A program made the position numbers and the translations under genes. 64,000 nt of DNA. Origin: Marinobacter guineae. Lineage in GTDB: Bacteria; Pseudomonadota; Gammaproteobacteria; Pseudomonadales; Oleiphilaceae. This document shows positions 1 to 8,249 of the stretch, piece by piece; position 1 is the stretch's first letter; every line of letters starts with the position of its first letter. The notes under the pieces were generated by a model. That model was not told the origin of the DNA and searched no databases. It was given only the letters and a program-made list of their open reading frames with translations. The stretch covers positions 62,001 through 126,000 of the forward strand of contig NZ_KZ319339.1 in the NCBI RefSeq assembly GCF_002744735.1, given 5' to 3'.

Positions 1-291
1 GTAGTCAGTTTCATGATGCCTAGGTCGTTTTCGATGGACAGCATACCGAAACCCAACGACGAACGGATCGCTTTACGTTCTGTACCGGAGCAGACCATGG
101 CAGCCATACGATACTCCGGGTTTTGGAGTGAGTCAGGCTACCAAAAGAACAAATCCAAGCTGGAAAAGTGGATTGATAAAAAGGGGTACATCGCAACTGG
201 AGAGCCGATATGGGCGCGTTATAACGCACCGTTCATTCCGTGGTTTCTGAGACGGAACGAAGTATTGATTCCCATAGAACGGGCGCAATGA
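1..291 (+). CDS. SOUL-family haem-binding protein, C-terminal part
   Basis: The reading frame is open from the first base of the window, so the gene starts upstream and only the last 96 residues are seen. The pattern F-MP--F----IP-P-D--I-L--VPE---A--RYSGF is typical of SOUL/HEBP haem-binding proteins, which bind haem or tetrapyrroles in the cytoplasm or periplasm. The end of the fold (GYIATGEPIWARYNAPFIP and FLRRNEVLIPI) also fits. The stop codon lies 53 bases before the start chosen for the next gene, so the two may be cotranscribed. Physiological role is not known from the sequence. Confidence 0.8.
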   Translation, partial: VVSFMMPRSFSMDSIPKPNDERIALRSVPEQTMAAIRYSGFWSESGYQKNKSKLEKWIDKKGYIATGEPIWARYNAPFIPWFLRRNEVLIPIERAQ

Positions 292-344
292 AACCTCAGA
301 TCATGATTCGAAAATCAACAAATTCAAACCATCAGGATGATGCC

Positions 345-1685
345 ATGCCCCAATCGCCCCTCGCCCAACCCCTGAAACTTCCCTGCGGTGCAATCCTGCC
401 CAACCGAATTGCCAAGGCTGCCATGACCGAGGGGCTGGCAGACGACCAGCTCCACGCCACCCACCGCCATGAAACCCTTTACCGGCGCTGGTCCGATGGC
501 GGGGCGGGGCTTTTGATTACCGGCAACGTGATGATTGATCACCGGGTGCTCGAGCGGCCGGGTAACGTGGCCATTGATCCTGCGCCAGATCTAACAAAAG
601 GGAAGGGCGAGCCGGAGGGTATGGCGCAGTTGCGTGCCTGGGCCGAAGCGGGCACCCGCAACGGCAATCATTTGTGGATGCAGATTTCCCATGCTGGTCG
701 GCAGTCGCCGCGTTACGTTACCACTCGTCCGATGGGGCCTTCGGCGGTGCAGCTATCGCTGATGGGCAACTATGCCCGCCCACGGGCACTCACGGAGTCG
801 GAGATCCTCGATTTTATCCAGCGCTTTGCCAATGTGGCCCGGATTGCCAAAGAGGCGGGTTTCACCGGTGTTCAGGTGCACGGGGCTCATGGGTATTTGT
901 TGTCGTCTTTTCTGTCGCCGGTCACCAACCAGCGCACTGATCGCTGGGGTGGGTCGCTGGAAAATCGCGCCCGTTTCCTGCTTGAGGTGGTGCGGGTGAC
1001 TCGCGCCGCTGTGGGGCCGGAGTTTCCGGTGGCGGTAAAGCTGAATTCTGATGATTTCCGTAAGGGCGGCTTTACGCTCGACGAGTCTGTGATCGTGGTG
1101 CGCTGGCTCAATGAGGAGGGTATTGATCTGCTGGAGGTTTCCGGCGGCACCTACGAACAGCCGCGGCTGCTCGGGTACAGTGGTGATGCCGAAACGGCGA
1201 GCGATGGACCGGCCATGCGGGACAGCACTCGCAAGCGGGAGGCTTATTTCCTGGATTATGCCCAGACGATTCGTGAGGTGTGCGATTGCCCGCTGATGGT
1301 CACCGGTGGATTCAGGACGCGCTCGTTTATGGAAGAGGCAATTGCCAGCGGCGAAACCGACGTGATTGGCCTTGGCCGCCCCCTCTGCACGGATCCAGAT
1401 ACGCCGAGGGATCTGCTTGAAGGGCGCATCGATAAGACCGTTTGTCATGAAGATCACATCAAGCTTGCCCAGCGAGGGTTTTTCTCGCCGGCAAGCCCGC
1501 TGATGCCAATCAAAATAATAAACGTGCTGGGTGGCCAGGCCTGGTACTACCAGCAGATTTTCCGGCTGGCGAATGACCAAGAGGCTGATCCAGACCTGGG
1601 TATCCTCAAGGCCGTTGGGGCATACGTGAAGGATGAACTGAGGCGGGCCCGGCGGGTGAAGAAGGCCCGGCTTATCTCAAGATGA
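345..1685 (+). CDS. NADH:flavin oxidoreductase, Old Yellow Enzyme family
   Basis: A 446-residue FMN-dependent TIM-barrel enzyme that probably reduces activated alkenes or related electrophiles with NAD(P)H. The family signature is clear: an early PNRIAKAAMTEG strand, HGAHGYLLSSFLSP, then TDRWGGSLENRARFLLEV, and VTGGFRTRSFMEEAIASG with IGLGRP near the phosphate-binding end. It is too short to carry the iron-sulfur and second flavin domains of 2,4-dienoyl-CoA reductases. I chose the ATG at 345 because AGGA lies 7 bases upstream; an earlier ATG at 288 overlaps the stop of the SOUL gene and has a poorer ribosome site. The 3' end overlaps the convergent SDR gene by 14 bases. Substrate unknown. Confidence 0.85.
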   Translation: MPQSPLAQPLKLPCGAILPNRIAKAAMTEGLADDQLHATHRHETLYRRWSDGGAGLLITGNVMIDHRVLERPGNVAIDPAPDLTKGKGEPEGMAQLRAWAEAGTRNGNHLWMQISHAGRQSPRYVTTRPMGPSAVQLSLMGNYARPRALTESEILDFIQRFANVARIAKEAGFTGVQVHGAHGYLLSSFLSPVTNQRTDRWGGSLENRARFLLEVVRVTRAAVGPEFPVAVKLNSDDFRKGGFTLDESVIVVRWLNEEGIDLLEVSGGTYEQPRLLGYSGDAETASDGPAMRDSTRKREAYFLDYAQTIREVCDCPLMVTGGFRTRSFMEEAIASGETDVIGLGRPLCTDPDTPRDLLEGRIDKTVCHEDHIKLAQRGFFSPASPLMPIKIINVLGGQAWYYQQIFRLANDQEADPDLGILKAVGAYVKDELRRARRVKKARLISR

Positions 1686-2490
1686 TTCTCTGGATCGACC
1701 GGGGAATAAACCGGGTGATAAATTCGGCAGCGTATGTCTGGGGTGTAACCAGATATCGAGGCTTTGGTCGTGTCGCTTCTGCAGCCCTGACAATCTTTTT
1801 CGCGACGTCCGACGCACTGGCTGTAAAAGGCTTGATTCTGGCGCCTGGCGCGAGCGCTGCCTCCATTGCTTTGTACTTTTCTCGGTGCACGGCGCTTGCC
1901 CGGCCAAGCAACGGCTGCAAAGCGGCCAGGGCATGTTCTCTGAACCGGGTCACCACGGGGCCAGGGAGCACCAGCGAGACACTTTCCAGGCTTTTGCTGC
2001 CTTGTTCATCAAACCAGAAGCTTTCATGGGCAGTGTTCATCGCGGCTTTGGCGGCACAGTAAGCGCCTTTCATTTTCTGGGGCGCGATGGAGAGAACAGA
2101 GCTAACCGCGATGACCTGCAAGGGTATTCCGTGTTGTTCGCAGAGCCTCAGGCAGACAGCAGCCAGCTTGATGGGGCCGAATACGTGGGTGCTGAATTGC
2201 TTTTGCCACATGGATTCGGACAGGTCGCGAAGCGCGCCGAATTGCCCGTAACCGGAGTTGTTGACCAGAATAACCCGCTCGGCACCCGCGATTTCGGTGT
2301 CCAGAGCGCCCGCAAGCCCTTCAATCTGCTCAAAGGATTCAAGATCCAGCGCTAGCTCCCGATCGGCTGACTCGACGCCGGTTGGCTGTCGGGACAGGGC
2401 GATCACCCTGTAGCCTTTTTGGGCAAACAGGGCACAGGTCTCATTGCCTATGCCGGCGCTGGCACCGGTTACCAGGGCGAGTTTGGTCAT
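1672..2490 (-). CDS. Short-chain dehydrogenase/reductase (SDR) family protein
   Basis: A 272-residue NAD(P)-binding Rossmann oxidoreductase. The N-terminus has the cofactor motif TGASAGIG, followed by the NNSGYG motif, the catalytic serine in AVSSVLSIAP and the YCAAK active-site Tyr/Lys pair. Length and motif order match classical SDRs. The ATG at 2490 is preceded by GGAGG at 8 bases, which is better than a TTG five codons upstream. It faces the Old Yellow Enzyme gene tail to tail with a 14-base overlap. The substrate cannot be predicted. Confidence 0.85.
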   Translation of the reverse strand: MTKLALVTGASAGIGNETCALFAQKGYRVIALSRQPTGVESADRELALDLESFEQIEGLAGALDTEIAGAERVILVNNSGYGQFGALRDLSESMWQKQFSTHVFGPIKLAAVCLRLCEQHGIPLQVIAVSSVLSIAPQKMKGAYCAAKAAMNTAHESFWFDEQGSKSLESVSLVLPGPVVTRFREHALAALQPLLGRASAVHREKYKAMEAALAPGARIKPFTASASDVAKKIVRAAEATRPKPRYLVTPQTYAAEFITRFIPRSIQRIILR

Positions 2491-2582
2491 CGGCTTAACC
2501 TCCAAGGCGTTTTCTTTGCATAATTGCGAATCTGCTATAGAGCTTTAAAGTAGAGCTTAACGAAGCTTCCGGAAAGGAATTG

Positions 2583-2666
2583 ATGGACGATTTTATAGTT
2601 GAAGCCACTAGTCGTATAGCAGGGGCTGATAGTGAATTTTCAAGGATGGAGAAATACCATGAGTGA
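2583..2666 (+). CDS. Possible 27-residue leader ORF upstream of the RhuM remnant
   Basis: An ATG preceded by GGAAAGGA opens a 27-codon frame rich in acidic residues. Its stop overlaps the RhuM start by 8 bases (ATGAGTGA), as in coupled genes. No family is recognised. It may be a chance ORF, since the downstream gene is itself broken. Confidence 0.25.
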   Translation: MDDFIVEATSRIAGADSEFSRMEKYHE

Positions 2667-3078
2667 AGAAAGCGATACGCCTATCGTTATCTATGAGAGT
2701 GCCGATCGGGCAGTGGAAGTTCGCCTGGATGCTGATCAAGAAACTGTCTGGCTGAGCCTGCAGCAGCTGGCAGATGTTTTTAGACGTGATAAATCGGTAA
2801 TTTCTCGTCATTTGAAGAGCATATTCCGCGACGCGGAGCTGGACCGGGAGGCAGTTGTTGCAAAAAATGCAACAACTGCCGCGGACGGCAAAACCTATCA
2901 GGTTGAGTATTTCAATCTGGATGCGATTATTTCTGTGGGCTATCGCGTTAATTCCAGTCAGGCCGCGATTCTCTGAAGAGTGAGTTAATGGCCCGGGGTG
3001 AGGCGACCGAGCTGTTCGCTCGTGACCGGGGTGATGATCCGCTTGATCATGAATATGCTGGCAGAGGAGGGAGAGTGA
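2659..3078 (+). pseudogene. RhuM-family (KilA-N-like plus Fic-like) protein, internally deleted and frameshifted
   Basis: The N-terminal 105 residues match the RhuM family: a VWLSLQQLADVFRRDKSVISRHL helix-turn-helix-like segment, then YFNLDAIISVGYRVNS. In intact relatives this segment continues for over 100 more residues into a Fic-like HPF-DGNKR domain. Here the frame stops at 2976 shortly after VGYRVNS. Fragments resembling the later part follow: RGEATELFARDRGDD in one frame (about 2986-3033) and then, in another frame, IRLIMNMLAEEGE ending at 3078, which looks like the normal C-terminus of the Fic-like region. The middle, including the Fic motif, is gone. A good start at 2659 has GGAG 8 bases upstream. 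The identification of the downstream fragments is an inference from short matches. Confidence 0.65.
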
Positions 3079-3090
3079 ACCACCCACAGC

Positions 3091-3624
3091 TCAATATAAA
3101 ACCCAGTCCCGCATCCTGAGCTCAAACCCCCCAGGCTGTCGCCCGGAGATAAACAGGCTCGCGGAAGCCAAATGGGCGGTGTTCAATGGCTCTGCATCAG
3201 GCACCGTCCGGCCGCGCCAGGTCGGCATGAATTCACTGAACGGAAGCCGTATGCGGCTCCAGTTTTCTGTATCCGGTGTGAACGCATGCTGGTACACAAT
3301 GCTGCGCCTGTCCGTGCTGTTGCGAAGCCCGATCTTGTAGGTTTTGCCGTCGCCCCGGGCAAGAAGTTCGATGCCGGTGTAGTGAGAGGCCTCAAAAGGT
3401 TCCGGCAGGTCCGCTTTAACGGAGGCAAATCCGCCGCCGTTATCCAGTCGCACAGTGCCGTGAAAGATCCCAACGCTGTCTTCAGCGCAATCAACGGTGC
3501 CGTCAGACTGCCCTCCCATCACGCGGTCACCGAGGGGCTGCCAGGTTAACTGGCTTGCCTCTGAATTGAACGAGACAAGTATCGGATGTTGCGTGGCGTC
3601 TCCGGAAATATCCCGTCTTTGCAT
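3091..3624 (-). CDS. CIA30 family protein
   Basis: A 177-residue protein with the features of the complex I intermediate-associated protein 30 family: W--L-DRVMGG-S-G in the N-terminal third, GTVRLDNGGGFASVK, then a carbohydrate-binding-like jelly roll with GIELLARGDGKTYKIGLR and the terminal ISGRQPGGFELRMRDW. In mitochondria the family assists complex I assembly, but in bacteria its role is not established. No signal peptide is seen. The ATG at 3624 has a strong GGAGG upstream. It is a single gene, transcribed towards the RhuM remnant. Confidence 0.85.
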   Translation of the reverse strand: MQRRDISGDATQHPILVSFNSEASQLTWQPLGDRVMGGQSDGTVDCAEDSVGIFHGTVRLDNGGGFASVKADLPEPFEASHYTGIELLARGDGKTYKIGLRNSTDRRSIVYQHAFTPDTENWSRIRLPFSEFMPTWRGRTVPDAEPLNTAHLASASLFISGRQPGGFELRMRDWVLY

Positions 3625-3703
3625 GGAGTTACCTCCAATAGTTCATAAATGTATGAAGTTCTGCTGTCCGCAATAACGGGCTCGCGATCGAGTGTGTCTA
3701 CTG

Positions 3704-4447
3704 TCAGCGGATGGCCACTTGGAAAGCCATCATGCCCAGAAACGCCAATACAATGACAACACCAACGGAGGATGACTCCAGCTTTTTGTTGGCATCCGGC
3801 AGAAGCTCTGAAAACACCATCCAGATCATGGCACCCGCGGCCAGACCAAGGCCGAAGGGAAGCACCGGTTTGAAGGTACTTACGAACAGATAGGCCGGAA
3901 TGGCCATCAGCGGTTGTGGCAAGCTGCTGAAAATACTCCAGCCGGCCGCTTTTGTGACCGACATGCCTCTTGGTACCAGTATAAGTGCAATGGCAAGACC
4001 TTCCGGAATGTTATGAACGGCGATGGCGGCGGTGATAAAAACGCCGAGATCCCGACTGCCACCGTAGGAAACGCCGACGCCGATGCCCTCTGCGAAGGAA
4101 TGGGCAGTCATAACGCCAACGATGAGCAATGCCTTTTTAGCGTCAGCACCCTGTAACGCACTGACGTCCGGGGCTCCCTGTTTCTCGATCCATCGGTAGG
4201 CCAGGTAGACCAGCACCAGGCCCGAAACCATGCCAGCGAGTGTGAGCCATTCCTGCTTTGTCAGGCCTTCTTCGATGAGACTATGGCTTGCCGCAAGCAT
4301 CAGGCCGGCTGCGATCGCAGCACCGATGCTGAGCCATTTCTGATCGACTTTTTCACTAATCGCAAGTGGCAGCGCACCCAGCCCCGTCGTCAGGGCGGTG
4401 ATTAGCGCTGCTATGAAAACCGTCGTGAGGGTAACTTCCAGAACCAT
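3704..4447 (-). CDS. ZIP-family divalent metal transporter
   Basis: A 247-residue integral membrane protein with about eight hydrophobic segments. It carries the paired metal-site helices of ZIP transporters: HSFAEGIGVGVS in TM4 and HNIPEGLAIAL in TM5, with the His/Glu ligands in place, and a further acidic HSLIEEGLT segment. ZIP proteins bring Zn2+, Fe2+ or Mn2+ into the cytoplasm; the exact metal is not predictable. Its start codon directly abuts the first possible start codon of the divergent TOPRIM gene, so the promoters must lie inside coding sequence or the annotated starts are slightly off. No clear ribosome site precedes the ATG. Confidence 0.85.
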   Translation of the reverse strand: MVLEVTLTTVFIAALITALTTGLGALPLAISEKVDQKWLSIGAAIAAGLMLAASHSLIEEGLTKQEWLTLAGMVSGLVLVYLAYRWIEKQGAPDVSALQGADAKKALLIVGVMTAHSFAEGIGVGVSYGGSRDLGVFITAAIAVHNIPEGLAIALILVPRGMSVTKAAGWSIFSSLPQPLMAIPAYLFVSTFKPVLPFGLGLAAGAMIWMVFSELLPDANKKLESSSVGVVIVLAFLGMMAFQVAIR

Positions 4448-5317
4448 TTGGACTCTTTTGCTGGCGTGTATGAGTTACACTCTTGGCTAAACACATTACC
4501 GAAAAACCAGCTCCAGAGTAACAGCGGTACGCCCTTGAACGACTACCTCCAAAAAATCCTCCTTGGCCAGCCCATTAACTATGAAGCCTTCCTGAAGAAG
4601 CTTCCGGATCAGTTTCGCCGGCGGCACCGGGATATGTTTGTGACTGAAAAAGTCCAGGCCAACCGGTGGCTGGTGACCGTTCAGGATGAAGCCGCTTTCG
4701 CAGAGTTGCAGAACGTGGCGGAGGCTCCGGTAAGCAGGATCGACGCGGCTAAAAAAGGTGACTCCCATCGCCATGGTACTGAGGTAAGTTTTCTTCTGGT
4801 TTACCATCGGGGGTTGGCATCCAGCCGGCCGGATGTGGTGGTTATCGAAAGCGATTCTGTTGATATCGGTTTTCAGCGCGCACGCTCCGTACTGGTCGTC
4901 GAGAACGAGCGTAACTTCTACCAATATCCAGAGATGCTTCAGTTTGCCGGTGAGGCGCTGGGGAGGGCGTTGCATCTGGCGGACTGTGATGTGGTATTAG
5001 GCGGTGGCAACCGTATTACCCGGGGCGCGATTCTGGACTGGTTGAAGAGCTACGAAGACGTATTCTGCGCATTCGATTATGATGCCGGTGGTCTGCAAAT
5101 GTTCTCGACGATGGCTGTCTCTCTCGGTGACAAAGCCACGTTTGTGCAGCCGCCCGACTGGCAACCATGGCTGGCGTGGTTCCGCAATATACCGGACACC
5201 ACCGAACGATTCACAAGGGCGATATCGTTGGCAGAGGGGCTTGGTTTTGTGTCCCTGGCAGAGGCCTTCCGGGCCACCGGCAAATTCATGGAACAGGAGA
5301 TGATTCTGGATGAGTGA
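4448..5317 (+). CDS. TOPRIM-domain protein of a condensin-like system (JetD/MksG-like)
   Basis: First gene of a four-gene SMC operon. Up to 289 residues. The C-terminal half contains a TOPRIM-like core: the acidic VVENERNF strand (Glu152 counting from the first possible start), a GGGNRIT turn and the AFDYDAGG motif with Asp210 and Asp212. This layout is shared by Topo VI A subunits and by JetD/MksG, the nuclease subunit of Wadjet and MksBEFG systems. The N-terminal 120 residues are not recognised. There is no ATG: the start is TTG 4448 or GTG 4466, neither with a good ribosome site. It overlaps the SMC gene by 8 bases. By analogy it would cut DNA held by the SMC complex; this is inference. 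Most relatives have the nuclease gene last, so the position is unusual. Confidence 0.7.
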   Translation: MDSFAGVYELHSWLNTLPKNQLQSNSGTPLNDYLQKILLGQPINYEAFLKKLPDQFRRRHRDMFVTEKVQANRWLVTVQDEAAFAELQNVAEAPVSRIDAAKKGDSHRHGTEVSFLLVYHRGLASSRPDVVVIESDSVDIGFQRARSVLVVENERNFYQYPEMLQFAGEALGRALHLADCDVVLGGGNRITRGAILDWLKSYEDVFCAFDYDAGGLQMFSTMAVSLGDKATFVQPPDWQPWLAWFRNIPDTTERFTRAISLAEGLGFVSLAEAFRATGKFMEQEMILDE

Positions 5318-8249
5318 CTCCCAGGTGAGCCCAGGCAATTTCAATTTTGGTATCCGCCGTCTGGTGTTGGTGGATTCCGCCGGCTTCTGTTACGTGGAAA
5401 TTCCGGTGGACAACCATGGCCTGATCCTGGGCCCGGGCAACCTGGGCAAGTCCAGCCTGTTAAACAGCCTGCGCCTGTTTCTGCTGCCGGAAAACAATTT
5501 CAAGAACAGCCGCAAGAAGTTCGCTTTCCGCAATGCCAGTGCCGGCAGCTTCTACTCCAACGAGGAAAGCTATCAGCACTATTTTCCGAGCCAGTTCAGC
5601 TTCCTGATCATGGAGGCCGAGAACCCGGCCGGCGTGCATTGCCAGATTCTGTACCGGGACAGTGCCAGTCAGCTCAGCTATGGCCGCGCTTTCGTGCCGG
5701 TGGGTTACGACCAGCTGCGGCCGCTGTTCTGGAATGGAGATGATGAGGACGGAATCGGGCAGGCGGTACCGGAGCTGTCGTTCAGCCGTTTGTCGGGGGC
5801 CCTGAAGAGGTTCTCCAAAGATACCAGGCTGGTGAATGACCCGGCCAAACTCAAACAGATGCTGTACAGCAGCGAGCTGATGAACGCCGATGCCGTGCGT
5901 TATTCGGTGCTGCCTTTGGGTGAATCAGACGAGCGCCGGGTGCAGTCTCTGCGCACGCTGATCCTGTTGCTGTTTGAAATGAAGGCGGACGATCAGGCCA
6001 TGGCGAATGCGGTAGCCAGCATTATCGAGGCGGACAAGAAGTTTGCCGACGATGCCTTTGATTTCAACATTGATGAGTTTCTCAACCGGCACGATCAACT
6101 GAAGCAACAGCAAATCCAGTTGAACCAGATTGAAAAAGAGCGTTCACGGTTCGAGAAGCTGCAAAGGGATTATCAGGCCTACCAGACCCTGCTTCGCAGT
6201 CAGCACGATTTCGCCGCTTTCCGGGATGGCGTCACCCATGCCCTGCAGGACATTGGCTCCAGGCGGAAAGCCGCGGTGGAGGCGTTCAATGAGCAGAACG
6301 AGACCGTGCGCCATGTCCTGCAGACGCTGAAAAAGCTGGAGCAGGACGCCAGCGGCCTGAAAGGCGAGATCCGTTCCGCCGACCGTCGGATCAAACAGGC
6401 GGAGCAGAATCAGAAAGATGGCGAACTACTGGTGTCCCAGTATGGTGACAATACCCTGCAGGAAATCGAGGACATCCAGAAAGAGGAACTTGAAGGAAAA
6501 AAAGGGCATCTGGCTGCCCTCAAGAGTGCCGCCCAGGCGGAAATCCGGCTGGAGCAGATTCAGAAAAAGAAACAGGAACTGGAGCGCAAGCTGGAATCCC
6601 TGAAAGATCGGGAAAGCAAGCAACATTGGCAGCTGCAGAACCAGTTGGACGAAGCCACTGCGGCACCGCTGCGGGCCGTGGACCCCCGGCTGGTGATGGC
6701 CAGCCCGGGCCAGGATCTGGATGCCGACAGCAAGGCGGCCATCGAAGCGTTCGCCCGGTTGTTTGCGCCCACGGATAAAGGCTTTGACTGGTTCGATGCC
6801 GAATACCCGGCCCAGCCAGCCCGGCAGACGGACTTCGCAGAGCAGCGCCGGCATATTGAAGGTGAGCTCCATGGCCTTGAAAAGGAGCGGGCCGAGCTGG
6901 CGGACACCGCCAACCAGGAACATGACCGGCCACGGTTGATCGAGCGCACCGAAAAAGAGATCCGCGCCATCGAAAAGGATCTGGATACCCTCAGCCGTTA
7001 CCCGGCCGCGGCCACCACCCTGCGGGACGCCACTGAGGAAAAACAGGCGGCGGAGGAGCAGTTGGCCAAGCTGGAAGAACAGGCCCGGCTGGAACAGGAG
7101 AAGCAGGATGCCGTGCAGCATAAGGCTGCCAAAGCCAGGGCCGAGAAAGAGCGTATCGAAGAGCGGGAGCGGGAACTGGCGGGCCTCAGCCGGAGCGTTG
7201 GGACCGTGGAGCATCGCTTCCCGCATCTGAAAGCGGTGGAAGCCGAGCAGCCGCTGGCCATTGAGCAGGTGTCTGTCGCCGCGTTCGACGACCTGCAAAC
7301 CCAGTTGGACGACCTGGAAGAGCGTCGGCGCAGTATCCTCGACCACCTGCGACAGTTCGTTTATCTGGGCATTCATGAAGATGCCGAGGGTGAGTTGCAG
7401 AAAGACAGCCCGGCGTCATCGGTTATCCGGGAAACGTTCAAGAGCCTGTCGGATCTGTTTGCCGGCATGGCCGAGCGCTGGAATGTGCTGGAGCAGCAGG
7501 TTGGTATCCACAATGAAACCGTGGCGAGCTACCGGCAGGCCCTGAAATCCAACCATGAACACATTGCCCGTTTTGAGGCGCAGCTGAATCGCGAACTGGA
7601 CGGCGTGCGCATCAATGATCTGGTGGAAATCCGCGTCGACATCCACACCGATCCGAAATTCCGCAATCTGGTGGAAGAAGCCAACAACATCGACCCGTAT
7701 GGCAACCAGCTTCAGTCCGATGCGTTCTACGACCGTCTGCGGGTGTTCGTGGCGGACTTTTTCGGGGAGGGCGGTAGCAAACGCCTGACCATGGACAAGG
7801 TGATCACCGGTATTTCCTACCGCACCCGCAAGGAAAACGCCGCTAACCTGGATAAGAAGGGGCAGTCCACCTCCACTACGGCGCTGATCAATCTGGAACT
7901 GGTGTACCGGTTGCTCAAACGGGTGCTGTATCCCGGCGTGCAGCTGTCGTTCCCCATGGTGCTGGACGAGCTGGCCAGCGTGGACATCAGCCAGATGCCC
8001 TCGCTGCTGGAACGGTTGCGCAAGCAGGGCTTCAATCTGTTCTCCGCCGCCACTCACAGCGCCAGCGCGGAAGTGATTTACCTGATCGGCCGGCACCTGG
8101 AAGTCGGCCAGATGCGCACCGCGCGACCCTACAGCCCGCAGCGTACCCTGGTGTTCTGGGGCGGGGCTGAGGGTTTCACCAACGGCGAGCCCCTGAGCCA
8201 CTGGACTGATCAGACACAGAAAAGCCTGCTGGAGCCGGCGGATGAGTAA
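5310..8249 (+). CDS. SMC/MukB-like ATPase of a condensin-like system (JetC/MksB-like)
   Basis: A 979-residue SMC-type protein. The N-terminal head has a Walker A motif GPGNLGKS at residues 41-48. Residues of roughly 255-470 and 530-690 are rich in heptad-like Glu/Lys/Gln/Leu, as expected for coiled-coil arms, with a non-coil section of about 470-530 that may be the hinge. The C-terminal head has Walker B FPMVLDE (Asp886, Glu887) followed by a D-loop-like ASVD. The usual LSGGE-type signature is not obvious; GQSTSTTALINLEL at 851-864 sits where it should be. The short arms match MksB/JetC more than the 1,480-residue MukB. Expected to entrap and extrude DNA using ATP. Overlaps both neighbours by 8 bases, indicating coupled translation. 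Confidence 0.8.
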   Translation: MSDSQVSPGNFNFGIRRLVLVDSAGFCYVEIPVDNHGLILGPGNLGKSSLLNSLRLFLLPENNFKNSRKKFAFRNASAGSFYSNEESYQHYFPSQFSFLIMEAENPAGVHCQILYRDSASQLSYGRAFVPVGYDQLRPLFWNGDDEDGIGQAVPELSFSRLSGALKRFSKDTRLVNDPAKLKQMLYSSELMNADAVRYSVLPLGESDERRVQSLRTLILLLFEMKADDQAMANAVASIIEADKKFADDAFDFNIDEFLNRHDQLKQQQIQLNQIEKERSRFEKLQRDYQAYQTLLRSQHDFAAFRDGVTHALQDIGSRRKAAVEAFNEQNETVRHVLQTLKKLEQDASGLKGEIRSADRRIKQAEQNQKDGELLVSQYGDNTLQEIEDIQKEELEGKKGHLAALKSAAQAEIRLEQIQKKKQELERKLESLKDRESKQHWQLQNQLDEATAAPLRAVDPRLVMASPGQDLDADSKAAIEAFARLFAPTDKGFDWFDAEYPAQPARQTDFAEQRRHIEGELHGLEKERAELADTANQEHDRPRLIERTEKEIRAIEKDLDTLSRYPAAATTLRDATEEKQAAEEQLAKLEEQARLEQEKQDAVQHKAAKARAEKERIEERERELAGLSRSVGTVEHRFPHLKAVEAEQPLAIEQVSVAAFDDLQTQLDDLEERRRSILDHLRQFVYLGIHEDAEGELQKDSPASSVIRETFKSLSDLFAGMAERWNVLEQQVGIHNETVASYRQALKSNHEHIARFEAQLNRELDGVRINDLVEIRVDIHTDPKFRNLVEEANNIDPYGNQLQSDAFYDRLRVFVADFFGEGGSKRLTMDKVITGISYRTRKENAANLDKKGQSTSTTALINLELVYRLLKRVLYPGVQLSFPMVLDELASVDISQMPSLLERLRKQGFNLFSAATHSASAEVIYLIGRHLEVGQMRTARPYSPQRTLVFWGGAEGFTNGEPLSHWTDQTQKSLLEPADE

